From NCBI RefSeq assembly GCF_014694315.1, contig NZ_JAAOXD010000003.1:207598-271597 (forward strand): 64,000 nucleotides of DNA, read 5' to 3'. This document shows positions 44,259 to 53,442 of this stretch, piece after piece. The position numbers and the translations under genes are program-made. Each line of letters opens with the position of its first letter. The stretch's first letter is position 1. The notes under the pieces were generated by a model. That model had not been told where the DNA came from, searched no databases, and saw only the letters and a program-made list of their open reading frames with translations. The DNA is from Arthrobacter ipis. Its GTDB lineage: Bacteria; Actinomycetota; Actinomycetes; Actinomycetales; Micrococcaceae.

Positions 44259-44989
44259 GCGTGCAGGGGCCCCAGCAGGTCCTTGAACTCGCGAAGGTCA
44301 GCAGGACGTTCGGGCAGGGGGCCACGGCTGTTGCCGCCCTGCGGGAAGTCGATCTCACCGTCAATGCCGGGGAATTCGTTGCCGTGATGGGACCGTCCGG
44401 CTCCGGAAAATCATCCCTGCTGGCGCTGGCCGGCGGACTTGACCGGCCGACGTCGGGCGGTGTCTTTGTGGAGTCAACGCCCATGGCGGGGCTGGGACTG
44501 AACGCGCTGGCCCGGCTCCGCCGCCGTGCGGTGGGCTATGTCTTCCAGGACTTCAACCTGGTCCCGACGCTGTCGGCCGCGGAAAATGTTGCCCTGCCGC
44601 TCGAGCTCGACGGCGTGCCGGCCAGGAAAGCGCACCGGCAGGCAGTGGACGCCCTGCGGCAGGTGGGGATCCCGGAGCTGGCGCACCGGTTAATGGATGA
44701 AATGTCCGGCGGCCAGCAGCAGCGCGTCGCCATCGCACGCGCCATCGTGGGAAACCGCCGGCTGATCCTTGCCGACGAGCCCACCGGCGCCCTTGACTCC
44801 ACCACCGGCCACGGCGTGATGGAGGTGCTCCGGTCCCGGGCTGACGCCGGCGCCGCCGTCATGCTGGTCACGCACGAGGCGCGCCATGCCGCGTGGGCGG
44901 ACCGCGTGGTGTTTATCCGTGACGGTCGGATTGTGGATGAGGCAACGGCCATGCACGATCCCGCAGTTCTCCTGGCACCGGCGGACTGA
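44255..44989 (+). CDS. ABC transporter ATP-binding protein, MacB/LolD-like
   Basis: A 244-residue complete nucleotide-binding domain: Walker A GPSGSGKSS at 46-54, Q loop in YVFQDFNLVP, signature MSGGQQQRVAIARA, Walker B LILADEPTGALDS and H loop in LVTHEARHA. It should drive the FtsX-type permease encoded next. GTG start overlaps the padR stop. The MacB/LolD type works by mechanotransmission, exporting peptides or antibiotics or resisting them. Confidence 0.95.
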   Translation: MSVQGPQQVLELAKVSRTFGQGATAVAALREVDLTVNAGEFVAVMGPSGSGKSSLLALAGGLDRPTSGGVFVESTPMAGLGLNALARLRRRAVGYVFQDFNLVPTLSAAENVALPLELDGVPARKAHRQAVDALRQVGIPELAHRLMDEMSGGQQQRVAIARAIVGNRRLILADEPTGALDSTTGHGVMEVLRSRADAGAAVMLVTHEARHAAWADRVVFIRDGRIVDEATAMHDPAVLLAPAD

Positions 44990-44990
44990 G

Positions 44991-47852
44991 ATGGCCTTGG
45001 ACCTCGCTCCCATGCCCCACGGCCGGTGGCACAGTTTCCGTCTTGCCCTCCGGATGGCACGCCGGGACATCAGCAGGCACCGCGGCCGCTCCCTGCTGAT
45101 CATCCTGCTGATCATGCTGCCGGTGGCCGGCATGACCGGCGCCGCGGCCCTGGCGCAAAGCATGCAGGAAACACCGGCGGAACGGGTGCAGTACCAGCTG
45201 GGCAGCACGCAGGCACGGTTTCGCAGCATGCCCGCCTCCAACGCCGAGACCGTGCAGGATCCGGTGTTTGAGACGGCAACCATGACGCGGAATTTCACTG
45301 TCGATCCCGACTTCAAACCGCGGAATCCGCGGGACGCCATCCCCGCCGGCTATGAGGTCCTTACTGAAACGCAGCTGACGCTCACGGTCAGGGCCCAGGC
45401 GTCGCAGGGCGGCGCGTCCGACGTCCCCGTGATGGCCAAGGCCGTCGACGCCCTGAACCCCGCCTTCACCGGAAAATACACACTTCTGGAGGGGCAGCCA
45501 GCCGCCGCCCGTGACGAAATCCTCGTCACGCCCGGAGCGCTCGAGCGCTTCGGGATCCGCCTCGGGGACAGGCTGACGACGGCGGACGGCACCTTCGCCG
45601 TCGTCGGCACCCTACGGGATGCCACCTACTCGGACGGCAACCCCGTCCTGTTCCTCAAACCTGGCCAGGCGGCAATGGACGGCCCGGCCGCCCGCGGGAA
45701 CCCGCTCGGCGAAACAATGTATTACCTCGTCGGTTCAGAACCCGTGACGTGGGACCAGATACGTGACCTGAACAGGTCCGGCATCGCTGTGCTTTCCCGT
45801 GCCGTGGCACTTGACCCGCCGGTCCCGTCGGGCGCTGCCGGAGGCCCACGCACCATGCCCGCCGCCGGCTACGTTGCCGCTGTGCTGATCGCGGCACTTG
45901 CTCTGCTCGAAGTGGGGCTCCTGGCCGGGGCAGCGTTTGCGGTGGGCGCCAAGCGCCAGGTCCGCGAACTTGCCCTGCTTGCCGCAAGCGGAGCGGAAGC
46001 ACCCACCGTCCGAGAGGTGGTGACCGCCGCCGGGCTGTGGCTTGGGACCATCGCAGTGGTGGCCGGTGCCGTGTTTGGTGCCGGCGGGGCTGCCGCGGTG
46101 GTGGGCGTAGCCAAGCATCTGGGCTCCGTCCGGTTTCCAGGCTTCCACCTGGACATCCTGCCCACGGCGGCGGCCATGGCCATGGGCCTGCTGGCATGTT
46201 TCCTGGCCGCGGTGGTTCCCGCCCGGCAGGTTGCACGGCAGGCGGTGCTCGGCGCATTGAAGTCCGGCCGCGCACGCGCCGTTTCGGGGCCTTGGCCGGC
46301 GCGGGTGGGCGGTGGATTGTTGGTTCTGGCCGTCACCTGCCTCGCGACAGGGCACGCGCTGGGGCTCAGCGGCGACTTGGATGCCCGCGCTGCACGGATC
46401 CCGCTGGTTGCGGGCTTGCTCACCGGCGGCGCGGTCCTGGGCGTGGCAGCCCTCGTTTTGCTCACCGGGACATTCGTGAAAGTCCTGACTGCACGCACGG
46501 CCTGGATGCCGCTCCCGCTGCGGATGGCCGCCCGTGACTCGGCGAGGAACCGGAGCCGCACGGTGCCCGCCGTGGCCGCGGTCCTCGCCGCCGCAACGCT
46601 GGCCAGCGCCGCGATGGTCCTCTCGGCAAGCCAGATGGAGGAAGCGAAGCGCACCCACATGTGGGCTGCGCAGGAAAACCAGGTCTCGCTGCCGTTGGAA
46701 ACCGCCCAGGTCAACGGCACAGGAACTGGCCCCGACCAGGCCATCGACCCGGCTGCGGTGGCCGCCGCGCTGCGGCGGGAGCTGGGCACAGTGCAGTGGA
46801 CGCAGGTCCTGCAAGGGCCGGTGACGAGCAAGTGCGACATGCGGGTGTCGGCCAACGGCTCCCTTCCCACCACCAATAAGGACGATGTGGACTGCCGGCA
46901 ATACAAGCTCGCCGTTCCGGCGGGCCAGGAATGCCCTGCCACGCCGCAAGGCCGCGTCCTGGACGGGCAGGACTGGCGGTGCAACGGCTCGATGTTCCCT
47001 GCCGGCGTCTCAGGCCAGCTTCCGCAGCTGGTGGTTGGCGGCGTCGGCGAGCTGCGGTCCCTGCTGGGCCGGGAACCCAGCCCTGCCGCGGTGGCCGCAT
47101 TGAACAGCGGCGGAATGGTGGTCAGCAACCCGGTCTTCGAAAAGGACGGGGTAACCACCCTTCAGTCGTACGACGTGCGCCAATCCCTTTCCGGCCACGG
47201 CCCAGGCTCAGCGGTTGATTACAAGCCCCTGAGCAACACGGCTCTGCCCGCCGTCGTGGACGCTCCGGACGTGCCGGTCCCGTTCTACGGCATCATCCCT
47301 CCGGGCACCGCGTCCAGGCTGGGCATCCGCTTCGACAACTCCGTACTGCTCGCCCAGCTGTCCGCCTACCCGGAAGCCGCCGAGCAGGACAGGGCGTCGG
47401 CTGCCCTGGCGCACGTTTACCGGATCCAGGCCATGGGTTTCTACGTTGAGCCGGGCGCGGACCGCACCGGGTCGGAGCTGCTGTGGCTGATCGTCGGCAC
47501 CAGTGCGCTCGTCACGCTCAGCGCGGCCGGAATCACGACAGGCCTGGCGCTCGCGGATGCCCGGGCGGACCACATGACCCTGGCTGGCGTCGGGGCGCCG
47601 CCGCGGCTGCGGAAGGCTCTGGCAGGCGCGCAGTCGCTCATGACCGCGTCCCTCGGAAGCTCTCTGGGAGTGGCCGCCGGAGTGGTGCCCGCAGTCCTGC
47701 TCATTGGGGCCACCCGGATGTTCGCAGAGTCCGTGGTCCCGTGGATGCCCTTGCTGGCCCTGCTCGTTGCCGCGCCGCTGACCGGCAGCGCACTGGCCTG
47801 GGTCTTCGCTCGTGCCCGCCTGCCCGTGTCCCGGCGAAGCGCCGGCACCTGA
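44991..47852 (+). CDS. FtsX-like ABC permease
   Basis: A 953-residue membrane protein with two FtsX-type permease modules. After N-terminal FRLALRMARRDISRHRGRSLL and helix 1, there is an extracytoplasmic domain (about 60-285), three helices (about 290-430), further helices, a second large external domain (about 555-835, containing Cys pairs), and three closing helices ending RARLPVSRR. ATG at 44991 follows the ATPase stop directly (1 base). Such large permeases pair with a MacB-type ATPase; role inferred as export of, or resistance to, membrane-active compounds, controlled by the operon's PadR. Confidence 0.93.
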   Translation: MALDLAPMPHGRWHSFRLALRMARRDISRHRGRSLLIILLIMLPVAGMTGAAALAQSMQETPAERVQYQLGSTQARFRSMPASNAETVQDPVFETATMTRNFTVDPDFKPRNPRDAIPAGYEVLTETQLTLTVRAQASQGGASDVPVMAKAVDALNPAFTGKYTLLEGQPAAARDEILVTPGALERFGIRLGDRLTTADGTFAVVGTLRDATYSDGNPVLFLKPGQAAMDGPAARGNPLGETMYYLVGSEPVTWDQIRDLNRSGIAVLSRAVALDPPVPSGAAGGPRTMPAAGYVAAVLIAALALLEVGLLAGAAFAVGAKRQVRELALLAASGAEAPTVREVVTAAGLWLGTIAVVAGAVFGAGGAAAVVGVAKHLGSVRFPGFHLDILPTAAAMAMGLLACFLAAVVPARQVARQAVLGALKSGRARAVSGPWPARVGGGLLVLAVTCLATGHALGLSGDLDARAARIPLVAGLLTGGAVLGVAALVLLTGTFVKVLTARTAWMPLPLRMAARDSARNRSRTVPAVAAVLAAATLASAAMVLSASQMEEAKRTHMWAAQENQVSLPLETAQVNGTGTGPDQAIDPAAVAAALRRELGTVQWTQVLQGPVTSKCDMRVSANGSLPTTNKDDVDCRQYKLAVPAGQECPATPQGRVLDGQDWRCNGSMFPAGVSGQLPQLVVGGVGELRSLLGREPSPAAVAALNSGGMVVSNPVFEKDGVTTLQSYDVRQSLSGHGPGSAVDYKPLSNTALPAVVDAPDVPVPFYGIIPPGTASRLGIRFDNSVLLAQLSAYPEAAEQDRASAALAHVYRIQAMGFYVEPGADRTGSELLWLIVGTSALVTLSAAGITTGLALADARADHMTLAGVGAPPRLRKALAGAQSLMTASLGSSLGVAAGVVPAVLLIGATRMFAESVVPWMPLLALLVAAPLTGSALAWVFARARLPVSRRSAGT

Positions 47853-47895
47853 TAACCGCTCCTGACAACCGCTGCTGGCAGCCGCACTGGACCTG

Positions 47896-47933
47896 GAGCG
47901 GACGACGGCGGTGCTGGCCAGGGCCGTCCGCTC
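47896..47933 (+). terminator. Hairpin after the PadR/ABC operon
   Basis: GAGCGGACG (47896-47904) pairs with CGTCCGCTC (47925-47933), 43 bases after the permease stop. No T tract is seen. Confidence 0.6.
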
Positions 47934-48061
47934 GCCGCGGCGCCGCGACCGCTCGGCGATTCCTCCGGCAGCGCTCCGCAAATGGCCGCGGTTGCAGCCC
48001 TACCCGTTGGTAGGGTGCCGGTGGCACACTCCGTGCCAACTGGAAATCTCAAGGAGGAGAC

Positions 48062-50362
48062 ATGGGCACCATGCCTGAGGACGGGACCCGAACGGCGGAC
48101 GGGGAACTCAATCCCGCGCCCAACGGGTCGCTGCCGCCGACGTCGGTGGATGACGCGGTCCGCGACGCCGAGGAGCGCAGATGGACCCCTGCGAAGATCG
48201 CCATGTGGGTAGCCATCGCGCTCCTGGGCGGCGTGGCCTGGTTCATGCTGGCCGTCGTCAGGGGCGAAACGGTCAACGCCATCTGGTTCGTGTTCGCCTC
48301 GGTGTGCACGTACCTGATCGGCTACCGCTTCTACTCGAAGGTCATCGAGCGCTATCTGCTCAAGCCGGACGACCGGCGCGCCACCCCGGCAGAGTACAAG
48401 GCTGACGGCAAGGACTACGTCCGCACGGACCGCAATGTCCTCTTCGGGCACCACTTCGCCGCCATCGCCGGCGCCGGCCCGCTCGTGGGGCCCGTCATCG
48501 CGGCCCAGATGGGATACCTCCCCGGCACTATCTGGATCATTCTCGGCGTCGTCCTCGCAGGCGCCGTCCAGGACTACCTGGTCATGTTCTTCTCGATGCG
48601 CCGGGGCGGCCGTTCCCTGGGCCAGATGGCGCGCGAGGAGCTCGGCGTCATCGGCGGCACCGCCGCCCTCGTGGCCACGCTGCTGATCATGGTGATCATC
48701 GTCGCGATCCTGGCGCTCGTCGTCGTCAATGCCCTGGGGGAGAGCCCGTGGGGCGTCTTCTCGGTGGGCATGACCATCCCGATCGCGCTGTTCATGGGCG
48801 TGTACCTGAGGTACCTGCGTCCGGGCAAGGTCATGGAGGTTTCCATCATCGGCTTCGTGCTGCTCATGGCCGCCATCATCGGCGGCGGCGCGGTGGCCGG
48901 CACCGAGTGGGGCGCGGCGTTTTTCCACCTGGACAAGGTCACCATCGCGTGGGGCCTCATCGTCTACGGCTTCATCGCCGCCATCCTGCCGGTGTGGCTC
49001 CTGCTCGCACCCCGGGACTACCTCTCGACCTTCATGAAGATCGGCGTGATCGCGATGCTCGCCGTGGCCATCATCGTGGTGCGCCCCGAAATCACCGTTC
49101 CCGCCTTCAGCGAGTTTGCGGGCCGCGAGAACGGTCCGGTCTTCTCCGGCGCCCTGTTCCCGTTCCTGTTCGTCACCATCGCGTGCGGCGCGCTGTCCGG
49201 CTTCCACGCCCTGATTTCCTCCGGCACCACGCCCAAGCTCATCGAGAAGGAACGTCAGACCCGGTTCATCGGCTACGGCGGGATGCTGATGGAGTCCTTC
49301 GTTGCCATCATGGCGCTCGTCGCGGCCATTTCGATCGACCGCGGGATCTACTTCGCCATGAACGCCCCCGCGGCGCTGACAGGGGGAACCGTCGAGACGG
49401 CGGCGCAGTGGGTCAACGGACTCGGCCTGGCCGGCGTCAACATCACCCCTGACGTCCTGGCCCAGACCGCGTCGAACGTGGGCGAGGAAAGCATCGTCTC
49501 GCGCTCCGGCGGTGCGCCAACGCTGGCCGTGGGCCTGGCCCACATCATGCAGCAGTTCATCGGCGGCACCGGCATGATGGCCTTCTGGTACCACTTCGCG
49601 ATCATGTTCGAGGCCCTGTTCATCCTCACCGCGGTCGACGCCGGAACGCGCGTTGCGCGGTTCATGCTGCAGGATTCGATCGGGAACTTTGCCCCGAAGT
49701 TCAAGGAGGCTTCCTGGCGTCCTGGGGCGTGGCTCTGCACGGCCATCATGGTGGGCGCCTGGGGCGCCGTGCTGCTGATGGGCGTGACCGACCCGCTGGG
49801 CGGCATCAACACCCTGTTCCCGCTGTTCGGCATCGCCAACCAGCTGCTGGCCGCGATCGCCCTGGCAGTGTGCATGGCCATCGCGGCGAAGCGCGGCTCC
49901 TTCAAGTACCTGTGGATCGTTGCCGTGCCGCTGGCCTTCACCGCCGTCGTCACCATCACGGCAAGCATCCACAAGATCTTCTCCTCCGTGCCTGCGGTGG
50001 GGTACTTCGCCAACAATGCCGCCTTCAGCAAGGCGCTGGCGGACGGCAAGACCTCGTTCGGCACGGCCAAGACCACGGCGGCTATGGAGGCGGTGGTCCG
50101 CAACACCATGATCCAGGGCTGGCTGTCCGTCATCTTCGTGGTCCTGAGCATCATCGTTATGGTCACCGCGGTGCTTGCCACGGTGAAGGCCTTCCGCAAC
50201 ACCGCGGCCGGCGTCCCCAACGTCAACAACGAGGACCGGCCACATCCTTCGCGCGTCTATGCGCCCGCTGGGCTGATCCCCACTCCCGCCGAACGCGAAC
50301 TCATGGCGGAATGGAACAAGCTGCCCGCTGAAATGCGTGTTGAGCGGGCGGGGCACCACTGA
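48062..50362 (+). CDS. cstA: Carbon starvation protein CstA (peptide/pyruvate transporter family)
   Basis: A 766-residue polytopic membrane protein with about 16-18 helices and the family hallmarks YRFYSKVIERYLL, VLFGHHFAAIAGAGPLVGPVIAAQ, and FHALISSGTTPKLI. CstA relatives import pyruvate or peptides during carbon limitation. SD AAGGAGG lies before ATG 48062. Upstream (47998-48034) are two inverted repeats, CCCTACC/GGTAGGG and GGCAC/GTGCC, which may be regulatory. The stop overlaps the YbdD-like gene by one base. Confidence 0.96.
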   Translation: MGTMPEDGTRTADGELNPAPNGSLPPTSVDDAVRDAEERRWTPAKIAMWVAIALLGGVAWFMLAVVRGETVNAIWFVFASVCTYLIGYRFYSKVIERYLLKPDDRRATPAEYKADGKDYVRTDRNVLFGHHFAAIAGAGPLVGPVIAAQMGYLPGTIWIILGVVLAGAVQDYLVMFFSMRRGGRSLGQMAREELGVIGGTAALVATLLIMVIIVAILALVVVNALGESPWGVFSVGMTIPIALFMGVYLRYLRPGKVMEVSIIGFVLLMAAIIGGGAVAGTEWGAAFFHLDKVTIAWGLIVYGFIAAILPVWLLLAPRDYLSTFMKIGVIAMLAVAIIVVRPEITVPAFSEFAGRENGPVFSGALFPFLFVTIACGALSGFHALISSGTTPKLIEKERQTRFIGYGGMLMESFVAIMALVAAISIDRGIYFAMNAPAALTGGTVETAAQWVNGLGLAGVNITPDVLAQTASNVGEESIVSRSGGAPTLAVGLAHIMQQFIGGTGMMAFWYHFAIMFEALFILTAVDAGTRVARFMLQDSIGNFAPKFKEASWRPGAWLCTAIMVGAWGAVLLMGVTDPLGGINTLFPLFGIANQLLAAIALAVCMAIAAKRGSFKYLWIVAVPLAFTAVVTITASIHKIFSSVPAVGYFANNAAFSKALADGKTSFGTAKTTAAMEAVVRNTMIQGWLSVIFVVLSIIVMVTAVLATVKAFRNTAAGVPNVNNEDRPHPSRVYAPAGLIPTPAERELMAEWNKLPAEMRVERAGHH

Positions 50363-50583
50363 TGAGTGCTGCACCCGGACCGGCTGGCCTGCTTCATTCG
50401 GTGGCGGGGGCCTTCCGCGGCTTCGCACGGTACGTGCAGGGTGTCATGGGCGCCGACGCGTACCGGAAGTACCTGGAGCACCATGCGGCGGAGGGCCACG
50501 GTACGCCGCCCCTGGACGAACGGGCGTTCTGGCGGGACCGGACTGACCGCCAGGACAGCAACCCGCAGGGCAGGTGCTGCTGA
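50362..50583 (+). CDS. YbdD/YjiX-family small partner of CstA
   Basis: A 73-residue protein of the DUF466 family: FARYVQGVMGADAYRKYLEHHAAEGHG is the conserved core, with the usual C-terminal ERAFWRDR. It is invariably found after cstA-type genes and is needed for transport in characterised relatives. Its ATG shares one base with the cstA stop (TGATG), implying coupled translation. Confidence 0.93.
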   Translation: MSAAPGPAGLLHSVAGAFRGFARYVQGVMGADAYRKYLEHHAAEGHGTPPLDERAFWRDRTDRQDSNPQGRCC

Positions 50584-50901
50584 CCATCCCAGTTCCGCCG
50601 GCCGGATTCGCCGTCCGCACGAGCGCGCCGGCGGATGTCGGCGCGCTCGTTGCGCTGGCCGCTACGGACAACCTCTTTAACGAGGATCCGGGCACCGCGC
50701 CGTCGGGGAAATAACCCCCGACGGCGCCCGGCAGTTTCTCGCTGACCCATCGGTTCGTGCCTGGGTGGGGCGCAACCCTGGATGGGGCGCAACGGAGTGG
50801 CGGAAGTGCGGGTTCCGGCCAACACGTACGCCGTAGGTTTCTACCGCAAATGCGGTTTCGCTACGGACGAAGACGAAATCCTGGTCAAGGAGCTTCATTG
50901 A
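50574..50901 (+). pseudogene. Decayed GNAT acetyltransferase gene
   Basis: Fragments of a GNAT protein lie in different frames. From 50574 (GTG inside the end of the YbdD gene) the frame reads PPAGFAVRTSAPADVGALVALAATDNL and stops at 50714. A middle piece, DGARQFLADPSVRAWVGRN, lies at about 50715-50775 in another frame. The end, VRVPANTYAVGFYRKCGF and then ATDEDEILVKELH, occupies about 50800-50901. The segment containing the acetyl-CoA-binding R/Q-x-x-G-x-G/A motif is missing. The protein is therefore broken by frameshift and internal deletion. Confidence 0.8.
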
Positions 50902-50939
50902 CTGGAGTCCGGGTTCCGGGCCCATGAGAGTATGAACGC

Positions 50940-51701
50940 ATGAGCGATCCCGAAGACACTCAACGCACCCAGGCCGGTCCGCAGGCCGCCGTCCAGCCCG
51001 GGCAACCGGGCGTTCAGACCGCATCGGAGCCAGCGCAGCCCGGGGCGCCCGCAGCGCAGCCTGCGGAGCCGGCGGAGGACGAGGAGCCGGTGGAGGGCAC
51101 CACCCTGGATGCAGGCACCACCCTGGATGCAGGGACCCCCCTGGATGCGGAGACCGCTGACCGCCCCGCCGAGGCGGAAAAGCAGAAGGCCGCCACCCTG
51201 CAGGACCTCGTGGATGAGCCCGCCAAGGTGATGCGGATCGGAACCATGATCCGGCAGCTGCTGGAAGAGGTGAAGTCCGCGCCTTTGGACGACGCCGCCC
51301 GGGGGCGCCTGGCGGAGATCCACGAGCGCTCCATCAAGGAGCTTGAGGACGGTCTGGCACCGGAACTGGTGCAGGAGCTGGAACGGATCAGCCTGCCATT
51401 CCCGGACAACGCCACTCCCTCTGACGCCGAGCTGCGGATCGCCCAGGCCCAGCTGGTGGGCTGGCTGGAGGGCCTGTTCCACGGGATCCAGACGGCGATA
51501 GCCGCCCAGCACGCCGCCCGGGAACACACCCTGGCCCAAATGCAGCTGAAGCAGCTGCCACCAGGCACTGTCATTGCGCCCGGCGTGATCATCGGTGAAA
51601 ACGGCGAGCCGCAGCGTGCCAAGGCACCCCAGCCCGGCGCCGACCCGCTGCACCCCGGCCGGAAGGAAGACCCCGACCACGGCCCCGGCCAGTATCTGTA
51701 G
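50940..51701 (+). CDS. bpa: Bacterial proteasome activator Bpa
   Basis: A 253-residue protein. The first ~75 residues are disordered and contain three near-repeats of TLDAGT. The conserved four-helix core begins LVDEPAKVMRIGTMIRQLLEEV and runs through LVGWLEGLFHGIQTAIAAQ to MQLKQLPPG. The C-terminus is GPGQYL, matching the GQYL motif that docks into the 20S proteasome alpha ring. Bpa forms a dodecameric ring that opens the proteasome for ATP-independent degradation. Proteasome genes are not in this window. A hypothetical gene follows 6 bases later. Confidence 0.93.
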   Translation: MSDPEDTQRTQAGPQAAVQPGQPGVQTASEPAQPGAPAAQPAEPAEDEEPVEGTTLDAGTTLDAGTPLDAETADRPAEAEKQKAATLQDLVDEPAKVMRIGTMIRQLLEEVKSAPLDDAARGRLAEIHERSIKELEDGLAPELVQELERISLPFPDNATPSDAELRIAQAQLVGWLEGLFHGIQTAIAAQHAAREHTLAQMQLKQLPPGTVIAPGVIIGENGEPQRAKAPQPGADPLHPGRKEDPDHGPGQYL

Positions 51702-51707
51702 GCCCCT

Positions 51708-52151
51708 TTGGGATTTTTCACGGCCGCCCGGCAAGGGCGGAAAGACGACGCTGAACTTGGCAAGGGCCTTTGGCGCCGTGCCCATGACCGGTTCCACCGT
51801 GGGCTCGACCGCTACCACCAGGTGCTCGAGGGCGTCGAGGACGAACAGCTCTATGGAGAGCTTGTAGAGATTGCCAATCAGCTGGCCGGCCTCTCCACCC
51901 GCGTCCGGGAAGTTTGCGTTGAGGCGCAGCGGCGGTCGCCCAGCGACGGCCTGGATATCCCGCATGCCCTGTCCGGTGTTCACCGCTCGCTGTCCAAGGC
52001 GGGCAACTCGCTGGCGGCCACCGCCGAGGCGGCGGCGATGCTGCGGCTTGCCGTGGGACCCGTGCCGGTTGGCGCGGCCTCCGTCTGGCGCCGGGCGGAG
52101 ACTGTCTTTGAGCAGGTGGCCGACGCCGAGCGGCTCCTGTCGGAGTCCTGA
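51708..52151 (+). CDS. Hypothetical helical protein downstream of bpa
   Basis: A 147-residue, all-helical, soluble protein without recognised family. Key stretches are RAHDRFHRGLDRYHQVLEGV, EIANQLAGLSTRVREVCVEA and the C-terminal VWRRAETVFEQVADAERLL. It starts with TTG 6 bases after the bpa stop, so it is probably translated from the same message; a function related to the activator is only a guess. Confidence 0.7.
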   Translation: MGFFTAARQGRKDDAELGKGLWRRAHDRFHRGLDRYHQVLEGVEDEQLYGELVEIANQLAGLSTRVREVCVEAQRRSPSDGLDIPHALSGVHRSLSKAGNSLAATAEAAAMLRLAVGPVPVGAASVWRRAETVFEQVADAERLLSES

Positions 52152-52262
52152 GGGCGGTATTCGCCTGCCGCCGAAATATTCCCCGTGACGGGCCGTTACG
52201 CAGCTAGCTTAGCTTGGTCATTTTCCGGGCCCTCCCGGTTTGATTGCTGGCAGGATGGACGA

Positions 52263-53108
52263 ATGACTTCTTCACCAACACTGACATTCAATGACGGCAA
52301 CACCATCCCCCAGCTTGGCTATGGGGTTTGGCAGGTTGAAGACGACGTAGCCGAGAAGGTTGTCTTCCAGGCGTTCCAGGCCGGGTTCCGCCACATCGAC
52401 ACCGCTAAGATCTACGGCAACGAATCCGGCGTCGGCCGGGCCATCGCCAGCTCCGGGCTGTCGCCGGAGGAAATCTTCATCACCACCAAGCTGTGGAACG
52501 CAGACCAGGGGTACGAATCAACGCTTGCCGCGTTCGAGGAATCCCTGGAGCGGCTGGGCCTTGAAACGCTGGATCTGTACCTGATCCACTGGCTCCAGCC
52601 CAAGCAGGACAAGTACGTGGACACCTGGAAGGCGCTGATCGAACTTCAGAAGCGCGGCAAGGTCAAGTCCATCGGCGTCTCCAACTTCACCGTCGAAGGT
52701 CTGCAGCGGATCATCGACGAGACCGGCGTGGTTCCGGCCATCAACCAGGTGGAACTGCACCCGTACTTCAGCCAGTCGGAGCTGCGGGAATTCAATGCCT
52801 CCCAGGGCATCCTGACCCAGGCGTGGTCGCCGCTGGGCCAGGGCGGGGAACTCCTGGAGGACCCGGTCATTGCGGGCATCGCACAGAAGCACAACGCCAC
52901 GCCGGCGCAGGTGGTCATCGCATGGCACCTCGCCGTCGGAAACGTCGTCATCCCCAAGTCCGTCACCGAATCCAGGATCCGTGAAAACTTCGACGCGCTG
53001 AACGTCACGCTGGACGCCGAGGACGTTGCAGCCATCAACGGGCTGGACCGCACCGCGCAGGGAAGCGGCAGGATCGGCCCCGACCCGGCCGTCTCTGACT
53101 TCGCCTAA
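52263..53108 (+). CDS. Aldo/keto reductase
   Basis: A 281-residue NADPH-dependent oxidoreductase with TIM-barrel fold. The catalytic tetrad is complete: Asp46, Tyr51, Lys76 and His109 (GFRHIDTAKIYGNE, ITTKLWN, LIHWLQP). C-terminal NADPH contacts VIPKSVTESRIRENF are present. It closely follows the 2,5-diketo-gluconate-reductase type. ATG at 52263 follows AGGATGGACGA; the longer frame to 52185 is not conserved. Its likely role is reduction of aldehydes or keto-sugars. A strong terminator follows. Confidence 0.94.
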   Translation: MTSSPTLTFNDGNTIPQLGYGVWQVEDDVAEKVVFQAFQAGFRHIDTAKIYGNESGVGRAIASSGLSPEEIFITTKLWNADQGYESTLAAFEESLERLGLETLDLYLIHWLQPKQDKYVDTWKALIELQKRGKVKSIGVSNFTVEGLQRIIDETGVVPAINQVELHPYFSQSELREFNASQGILTQAWSPLGQGGELLEDPVIAGIAQKHNATPAQVVIAWHLAVGNVVIPKSVTESRIRENFDALNVTLDAEDVAAINGLDRTAQGSGRIGPDPAVSDFA

Positions 53109-53121
53109 TTCTCAGGCTGCC

Positions 53122-53176
53122 CACGGAGAGGCCCCGCCACGTTCGCTTACGCGGACGGGGGCGGGGCCTCTCCGTG
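53122..53176. terminator. Terminator after the aldo/keto reductase
   Basis: A perfect 17-bp stem, CACGGAGAGGCCCCGCC (53122-53138) with GGCGGGGCCTCTCCGTG (53160-53176). It lies between convergent genes. Confidence 0.9.
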
Positions 53177-53223
53177 TTGATCGGGCTCGGCTGTTCAGGC
53201 TTGGCTGGTCAGGCTAACCGGCG

Positions 53224-53403
53224 TCAGGCGGCGAGCTGTTCCTGCTGGACTGCGACGGCATCGACGACGGCCCAGCTGTCCTCGCCGGTGATGCTGCGGC
53301 TGGCGAAGAGCTCTGCCGCCGTCACGGTGTCGAAGACTTCGGTGCGGATCCGGCCGCAGTCGGCGTCGAAGTAAGTTACGTGGAACTCCTGATTAATTTC
53401 CAT
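53224..53403 (-). CDS. 59-residue hypothetical protein
   Basis: A short protein reading MEINQEFHVTYFDADCGRI, then RTEVFDTVTAAELFASRS and SWAVVDAVAVQQEQLAA. It looks like one small alpha/beta unit. ATG at 53403 is the likely start; a TTG at 53418 would add five residues. No known family. It may be cotranscribed with the coiled-coil gene upstream (stop 53443). Confidence 0.6.
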   Translation of the reverse strand: MEINQEFHVTYFDADCGRIRTEVFDTVTAAELFASRSITGEDSWAVVDAVAVQQEQLAA

Positions 53404-53442
53404 GGCTCCATGGTGCAACCGGGGTCTGACATTTTTGGCAGT

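Noticed and set aside
47441..50428. A nearly 1000-codon open frame on the minus strand opposite the permease end, cstA and ybdD
   Set aside because: It is full of His/Asp/Gln/Arg low-complexity sequence expected from the complement of GC-rich coding DNA, and it crosses three well-identified genes.
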